From assembly GCA_018343915.1 (NCBI GenBank), contig JABRWF010000008.1, forward strand, positions 2,356,001 through 2,420,000: a stretch of DNA of 64,000 nucleotides, in the 5' to 3' direction. This stretch comes from Agroathelia rolfsii. Taxonomy: Eukaryota; Basidiomycota; Agaricomycetes; Amylocorticiales; Amylocorticiaceae. Within the stretch, counting starts at the first letter, position 1. Every line of letters begins with the position of its first letter. Under the pieces are notes generated by a model. That model was not told where the DNA came from. It saw only the letters and a program-made list of their open reading frames with translations, and did not search any database. Shown here piece after piece: positions 57,924-64,000 of the stretch. A program made the translations under genes and the position numbers.

Positions 57924-59335
57924 TTACTCCTTCTTAATCGTCAGGCGACGTGAGCGAGAGCCTGAAGCCTTGATCTTGGGTTTATCATGCTTGGTTTGCT
58001 GGTGACGGCGGCGATCGCTCGAGTTCACAAACATCCTTCCGCACGTTGGGCAAGGGTATGTCATCTTCCTTGTATGGGAATTCATATGCCCTGATCATTC
58101 AATTCATGTCAGCTAACCATCATTCGGCAAATGATGCGAGAACTGGAAATGACTCACTCTTCAGGCTGCTGTTGCGAGTGAAGCTAGCCCCGCAGTTACT
58201 AACGTCGCAGTGGAACGTGGCCGCAGTGGTACGCCTGGCCTCGCTTGCTTGGCGCATAGTGTCGCTGACGATAGTCTGCTTCACGATGTGACCATGATGG
58301 CTCGAGGAAGCAGCGGACTGCGGCTGATCATACCACTCGTCATCAACTGCGGAGTCATCAATCTGCTTTGGGGGATAGTCCGGAGTCGTGGGTGCGCTGC
58401 GGGCCTCATTGGCCACCCTGCGTAGCTCATCGACGCCAGGAGGCAGGCGGCGAGAGGATCCGGGGTCAACGCCCTCAGAATAGCTATGGCGCTGATGGAA
58501 AGTGGGAGGGACATCAAGCAAGCTAGGATCAATCGCTTGTAAAGGCTCGGCTGGTGATAGATAAACAGGGATTCCAGTGGGCGCATATGGCCCGGCCTGA
58601 GTAGTATTCACATTCAAAGCGGGAGTAGCGTGATAAGGAAGACGGAACTCGGGAGCGGTCTGATCACCCGACAAGTAATCATGAAAGTTGAGTGGGTCGA
58701 GTCCTAAATTATCATCAAATCCATGTACATCCTGTGTGGAACTCTCGGTACTGGGGTACTTGTAAACCTCGTGAAGTAGCATGGATTCTGACAGTCCTTG
58801 ACTGAGGTCATTGTCCACTTGAGTTTGGAGGGCGGTAGGGTCGGTGTACTGTGCAGTGGCCCCATCCAGTGGGGGATTTGCAAAGAGTGGGGAAAATGAA
58901 AAGTCTGTAAGGTAAAATAGACTCTGGTTTAATATCCTTGGTCTAAGGGACCGAGAGGATCGAGACACACCAGAACTTCCAGCAAGGGGACTATCAATAA
59001 AGGATGAGGCGGGTGAAGGGATCTCGGGTTGGACGATGCGATAAGGCCCATAGGGGAGGGCAAGAGAGGATGGGTACCCGGGTGACGATGATGACATGGC
59101 CTGGGAGTGGGGGGTAGTAGATGAGTAGCCCGTACCAAAGCCGTCATGGTACGAATAGGTCAAAGTGCTACCATCACTTCAAAGCTTTAGTACCATGTGA
59201 GCGGAGCTTTGAGACAGACACAGCGCACCGATTCTGATCTCCGCCACTCATGAAGCCACCAAGGAGGCTATCGGTGGGGTCGGGGCTCTCGATGCTGATC
59301 TTGATTCCAGCGCCCTCCTCAAAACGTGAAGCCAT
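57924..59335 (-). CDS. C2H2 zinc-finger transcription factor 1
   Basis: A likely DNA-binding regulator of about 410 residues. It starts MASRFEEGAGIKISIESPDP at 59335. A 53-nt intron after SGGDQNR joins DGSTLTYSYHDGFGTGYSST. A long Ser/Pro/Asp-rich region follows, with acidic patches that could activate transcription (GFDDNLGLDPLNFHDYLSGD). The C-terminus has two C2H2 fingers: FHCDVSNCGASFTRNSSLKS, joined by an intron to HMNSHTRK, and YPCPTCGRMFVNSSDRRRHQ with QTKH. It ends in a basic tail (KIKASGSRSRRLTIKKE) and stop at 57924-57926, which may serve as a nuclear signal. Two adjacent C-terminal fingers resemble stress or developmental regulators in fungi, but I cannot assign a name. A second C2H2 gene follows 1 kb upstream on the same strand. 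Confidence 0.83.
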
Positions 59336-60337
59336 TCCGCGAGATATATGGGTTTGAGAGGGCACAAAGAGGGGGGCGCAGTTAGAGGAGAGATGAGATG
59401 AGTGAGGGGGGGAGCAAAGGAGTCAGAATAGATAGACTGCACAGGACTCTGACGAGCTGCCATCTTTAAGTGGAACGCGATAGTCACGTGATCGAGGATA
59501 GACGCTCACTGAGCGTGAAGCTGACTCCGCCCTGATGGCGGTGTTGATTGGCCGGCACCGCCGCTGCAGCGTGCTCTTTTTGAATCTGCGAATGTGACGT
59601 GGGTTATAGATTGTTACATAGCTGGTTTGGCAGGCAATGCATGATGTTCTATGGAATGCAGTTCAGGAAGACGTACTATGCATCGACCACAAAATCCTGA
59701 TTGGTCATACCAGTGTCGATGCATAGCTGTATAGGCCATGCTGTCCGCGGAGGACGAGAGATATATTTCTTGAGCTCCTTGTGTGCATGGGCGCTTGGCT
59801 TTGTTTGTGGCCGTTGTCAACGATAGCAGCCAACCCTGGCATTTGCGTTGATGAACAAAGTGCATCCGGACTCGGGACCAAACGAAGGCTTTGTTTTTTC
59901 TTTTTTTTTCTTTTTTACTTCCGCTCGGAAGAATATGAATGCGGCCGGCATCTCAAGTTCATCGTCACGCGCAACCCACGAGCAGCTGTGCCAGTGTGCC
60001 AGTCTACACGCACAAGGGACGGCATACACATCCCCGATAAATAGCTTCATTACGGACTTAGAGGAGTCCCGCATGTTGACCACCAACTCATTTTTCTTTA
60101 GTACGCCAAGGACACAAAGTGTTTTAAAATAGAATAAATGCAATTATCCACGAATAAACGAATGTATACTACACAGGATCTCATTGGCCACGGAAAGCCC
60201 GGGTCCGCACGGATCTTGACAAGTAACAAAGGTCGATAAGAATCCTATTCATAAAAATGCACATGTAATTGATATCTGGGGTAGGGACACTCATCGATCT
60301 GCACCCTTCCGAAAGGCGGAATTATGGACATAAACGT
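59336..60337. other. Spacer between the two C2H2 genes
   Basis: About 1 kb without a supported gene. The right part is the 3' flank of the second C2H2 gene; the left part is promoter of the first, with TATCACGTGAC-type sequence reading GTCACGTGATC at 59483-59493. No TATA box is evident. Confidence 0.45.
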
Positions 60338-61869
60338 TTAGCGCTCGACACCAATCTGAGCCTGCACGGGCACTGTAATTGTGACTGGGTCCAAATTCAT
60401 CTCCCCGTGCTTCTTCATATGGATGCGGCAATCGTTTTTCGTTCCATAGCTTGCATCACATGAGGGACATTTATAACGTATCCCGGCGTGAGCATCTCTA
60501 TGGCCTTGATAGATCAAAAAGAACTTATGAGCTCCATTTTCGATGATTAGATAGAAAGCACTACTCACGCCTAAGGGAGTGTCCCGTCGTGAAGCTGTCC
60601 TGACAAATGTCACACACATAATTTGCCTCATTCCCATCTTTGCGCCTCTTCACACTGGCAGCACGCATGGCAGGCGTGGCACCCACCGTACGATGATGCC
60701 CTCCGCTCCGCTCGCGTTCGGAAGACGCCGAGTTTCCGGGCAGTGGTGAGTTGCCGGAGCGCTCCGGGGAATATGCTCCAACAGGGACAGCTGAAGAGGC
60801 TCTGTCTAACGTGCTATAGTCAGCCATCGGCCGAGCTACGCGGCTTGGGCCAGTTGCCGCACCTGCATTGTCTGTGGCGCGGGGTGGCGGGCCATAGCCT
60901 GGCAACGTTAGGGCGGGATTCACATAGCCTGATGGCCCAGCCATTACATTTGTACCATATGGCCCAGCATGACCAGGGCTCTGTGGGGGTTGCCATGTGA
61001 GAGCGAATGACGGTGGTAGTCCTGGCAATGCGCCCCGAGACGGGGAGCTGCTGCTCGAATGCGAGGCATAGGACGAAGAAGCTGATGATGGACTGGCAGT
61101 TGCACTTGTCCCATATGGCGAAAGGCGGCTGGGAGAGTTGCCACTCGAACGCGAGGCGTACGCCGGTGAGGCTGATGAAGGACTAGCAACCACACTCGAC
61201 TCGTACGGCGAAAGACGGCTGGGGGAGTTACCACCTGAGAGTGAGATGTATTGCTGTTCCTGCTTGATCGGGAACTGGTGAGAATAGTTGCGGTAGTGGT
61301 CGTAGCCTGGACGGGACGATGAGGCCATGGTTGATGAATCGCTATGGCTCCTTTGCCGCGTTAGGGAAGCGGAGGACGAGCTGCCGAGGCCTACGCTCAG
61401 ATATTGCTGTTGCTGCGGCTGGGGAGGAGGGGAATATATCATCGGGGATGCCTCCTGGTAGGAGGTTGGGTCTTGATATCGAGCGATAAGTCTGTATATT
61501 CATGTGAATCATAAGATACAGGACGCACATGCGAATCTCGAGCCAGTAGGCGGACTACTGAAGGGAGGGGGAGTAGAATAAAGCTCCTCTTGTTTCATCT
61601 GAGGAGTTGAGCTTCCGGCAAGTGGGGCGCCCATGATTGCCTCTTCTAACCAGTAGGCGTTGGGTGGTTGCTGCTGATGCTCTGCAGAAGAGGGTCGTCT
61701 GTATAAATATGTGAGCACAAAAGAAAAAAGAAGATCAGTTCTTTATGTGAGGCATCACTTGCCTGGCACCGCGTCTGTGTGCGTCATATTTGTCCGGGGC
61801 GTTTGCGCCTGCCCTTTCCTCGCGGATCATAGGCGGGCCGTTACCAAGACCGAACGCGCCAGAGTTCAT
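60338..61869 (-). CDS. C2H2 zinc-finger transcription factor 2
   Basis: A protein of about 400 residues starting MNSGAFGLGNGPPMIREERA at 61869. Its first intron, after RRGAR, has a GC donor (GCAAGT) and an AG end. The next exons read PSSAEHQQQPPNAYWLEEAI and SPMIYSPPPQPQQQQYLSVG. The middle is Ser/Pro-rich with an internal repeat of the unit GNSPSRLSPY...ASPSSAS...YAS (about 61040-61240). The C-terminus has two C2H2-like fingers: YVCDICQDSFTTGHSLRR, continued after an intron by DAHAG, and YKCPSCDASYGTKNDCRIHM with KKH. It ends VTITVPVQAQIGVER, stop at 60338-60340. In layout (Ser/Pro-rich body, two C-terminal fingers) it resembles the neighbouring C2H2 gene, but the finger sequences differ, so common ancestry is uncertain. 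Confidence 0.8.
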
Positions 61870-64000
61870 TGCTGAATTGTAAACAGGAGATTGGGCGTTA
61901 AAAAGATGTATGTGTTGAAATGGAGACTGTAGAGCGCAATCCTATCGTGGGGGGTAGCAGCGGGCATCATGCCTCGTGGCACAAACTTATAGTCCGAGCG
62001 TAATGCACAGCACATCCCAATATGGACAATTGACCACAGGGCAAGAAGAGACTCTGGAATACATCTTCCCACTTACCCACAACCTGTGTGTGGTTGTGTT
62101 CGCTACGGGCATTTGAGTAATTGGTGTGGGCGGAAAAAACGCATAGCCTCCGCCGAAATGTCCGGGGAGCGAGAGACAGGTATTGAGTTGCTCATTGTCG
62201 ATCGTATACATGTGCAGTTCCGACCGGGTGGATGACGTGAGTGCAGTGCAAGTGGCAGAGAAGGAGCTTTTGCATAACATATGTTTCTTTTTCTTTTTCT
62301 TTTTTTTTTTAGGAAGATAAAGGTGGAATGAACCAGCAATGACGTGAGAAGTGGCCTAGGATCATTATGAACAGTACACCGCCATGAGCAGATTCGGATA
62401 TCATGAATCTGAGTGCCAGTGATTTGGAGAAGACAGCTGCCACCGGGAAAAAACTTAAAACTTCTGGGTGCCCGCTAGCAGCGGCAACGCACTTGAGAAT
62501 GGAAAGCGGGCGTAAGTGTGATGTGGTTGAGGGAGAGGGGCACAACCCTGCCCGGCCAGTGCAACTGAACTCACGGCCGACGCGGACCACACCATCAATC
62601 TTATTGATGGCGGTACGTCACGTCACACCGCCCATTAAAGCAGTGTCACGCCACCATTCTTGATCTCCATTCGGACTCTGATTGTGTCTTGTCTATTTCC
62701 ATTTCTCTTTATTCTGGCCTTGGTTACCTTTTTGCCTATGCTTATTTCTGCAAGTTTATGCATCTTGTTGACTATTTTTTTTGTAGTCTGATAAACTCTT
62801 ATTTTCTCTGTCAACCTCTCTTTTGGTACGAACTTACTCTCATCTGTCGCCGGCGTGCCATTATCTGGGGTCGCCACACAGCCGAGCAGAATTTGCGTGT
62901 ATCCAACTTGGCATCGACACGGTACCGCCAACGGCACTCTTGGTACTACAAATCTAAAATATTCTCCCCGCCCGCTTTGTAATTCCTCGGTCCAGATCTC
63001 TCGTCTGGGGTTCTCTTATTTTCCCAGGCTTTTGGATGCGCTGGACATGTGCCTGCACGACCCCGAGTCGGACACATGTTCTGCGCTCGATTGCCGTGCT
63101 ACCACACCCTTTTGGTCTGGAGCCACACAGGATTTGGAATGATGATGATCATATGCACCAATTATAACTAAATGCATCATGATGTGTGATGCTGGCGGTT
63201 CTCTTGTTGGCGTAGCTCAGGCTAAATCCAACGGCTGATAGACCTCAAGCGGCGGACCACCTATCGTACGGAACTATCAACACGGTTCAATAGCACTCTC
63301 CAGGAGAGCATGTTTGAGTGATCTCTATCATTATTATCTTGATTCGCCACGTGCGAACGGCTCGGGGAAATACAAGAGGCCATGTCCATCACGATGGCTG
63401 ATGTTCCCTCGCCAATGCGGGCCAAGAGATTATTTCTGCTCTCCAGTGGAGGGGTTCCTGCGACATTTTTTGTAAAGGGAAAATACCGCTTTTGGCCGTC
63501 GGACTCAACAGACAATCATGAGCAAAGCCACTGCACTGATGCATCAACGTCCATTGGCATCACGTCAGCGATTCATGTATCAGTTTTTGTTTTTGTTTTT
63601 CCACCCTTTCAAGGAAAGGAAAAAGAAATATGTTTAATTTTACTCTCGCACGCCACCACCATCACCCCTTCGCAAAGATTCCACGTCACGAAAAACCCAA
63701 TCGAGTAGCTCGGCTGGCAGTGCCAGTAGCCCAGCGATTGTCTGTCCCTCTCGTTCCGGACGGAGGTTACGGATATTTTTTTGTTCTTCGCTCACCCATC
63801 GGGCTAGCCCGGAAGCGCGATAGGCGAGGGGCACAGTAGCATTGGCATCACAGCGTTTCATTTCACGTTCTTGCGAAGTGTATCAAGATCATAGCATCAT
63901 GATGAGCGAATGCTCCAACTTGGTAATGCTGGATGCAATTGTACTATCCCTGGAGCTGAGGGGTGGCAACTAATAGCTGAAAATTTTCTCACAATTGCTC
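61870..64000. other. End of window without a supported gene
   Basis: About 2.1 kb. The part next to 61870 is the promoter and leader of the second C2H2 gene, with pyrimidine-rich tracts at 62282-62310. Between 62640 and 63142 the plus strand has open stretches (a hydrophobic one near 62689-62790, and DALDMCLHDPESDTCSALDC near 63037-63096) that I could not join into a gene. Frames at 63261-63861 on both strands overlap each other and show no domain. Confidence 0.35.

Noticed and set aside
62635..62937. Basic 100-residue frame on the minus strand
   Set aside because: No start context, no domain, and it overlaps plus-strand frames of similar quality.
1..64000. CRISPR arrays, rRNA and complete transposons
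   Set aside because: I found no regularly spaced repeats, no rRNA-like blocks and no transposase, reverse transcriptase or integrase motifs.

Overview
This window is nuclear DNA from a filamentous basidiomycete, most likely an Agaricomycete. The reasoning is the gene style: dense intron-rich genes with 45-70 nt GT-AG introns, short intergenic gaps, no operons, no bacterial ribosome sites, and families typical of mushrooms (type-B carboxylesterases, grifolisin-like sedolisin, an Agaricomycete 7-TM membrane family, fungal PARP-like proteins). The species cannot be named from the sequence.

Layout. 0-5.5 kb holds tandem carboxylesterase copies: one intact 3' end, one remnant, and one nearly complete copy broken by two frameshifts. 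5.6-8.0 kb (minus) is a decayed P-loop NTPase-like gene whose relative lies inverted at 36.5-39.3 kb. 8.9-12.9 kb is VPS39/VAM6 (HOPS). 13.3-15.8 kb (minus) is a secreted sedolisin. 16.9-18.6 kb carries relics: an inverted fragment of the 5' region of the mRNA exporter gene and a broken coiled-coil gene. 19.7-22.2 kb is the exporter itself (NXF/Mex67). 23.5-27.5 kb is a large ankyrin protein, 29.3-31.7 kb an MFS transporter, 32.6-33.9 kb a 7-TM protein, and 34.6-35.7 kb (minus) a BTG/Tob-domain protein.

40.6-42.2 kb is an SPT2-type chromatin protein, convergent with a CPSF6-like RRM protein (42.8-44.8 kb, minus). 46.1-54.4 kb is the most interesting region: three genes with a fungal PARP-like ADP-ribosyltransferase fold (one lacking the catalytic histidine), a NADAR-domain protein (a family linked to removal of ADP-ribose), and a stand-alone protein made only of the cysteine modules that precede the ART domain in the first gene. 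54.9-61.9 kb has a small C2H2 protein, COQ4, and two C2H2 regulator genes in tandem. The last 2 kb has no gene I can support.

Most genes are independent housekeeping or regulatory loci. The 46-54 kb block is the one place where neighbours look functionally linked: ADP-ribose writers, a pseudo-writer, an eraser-type enzyme and a zinc-module paralogue. Exon joins were deduced by eye from splice consensus and frame continuity, so individual intron ends may be off by a few bases.
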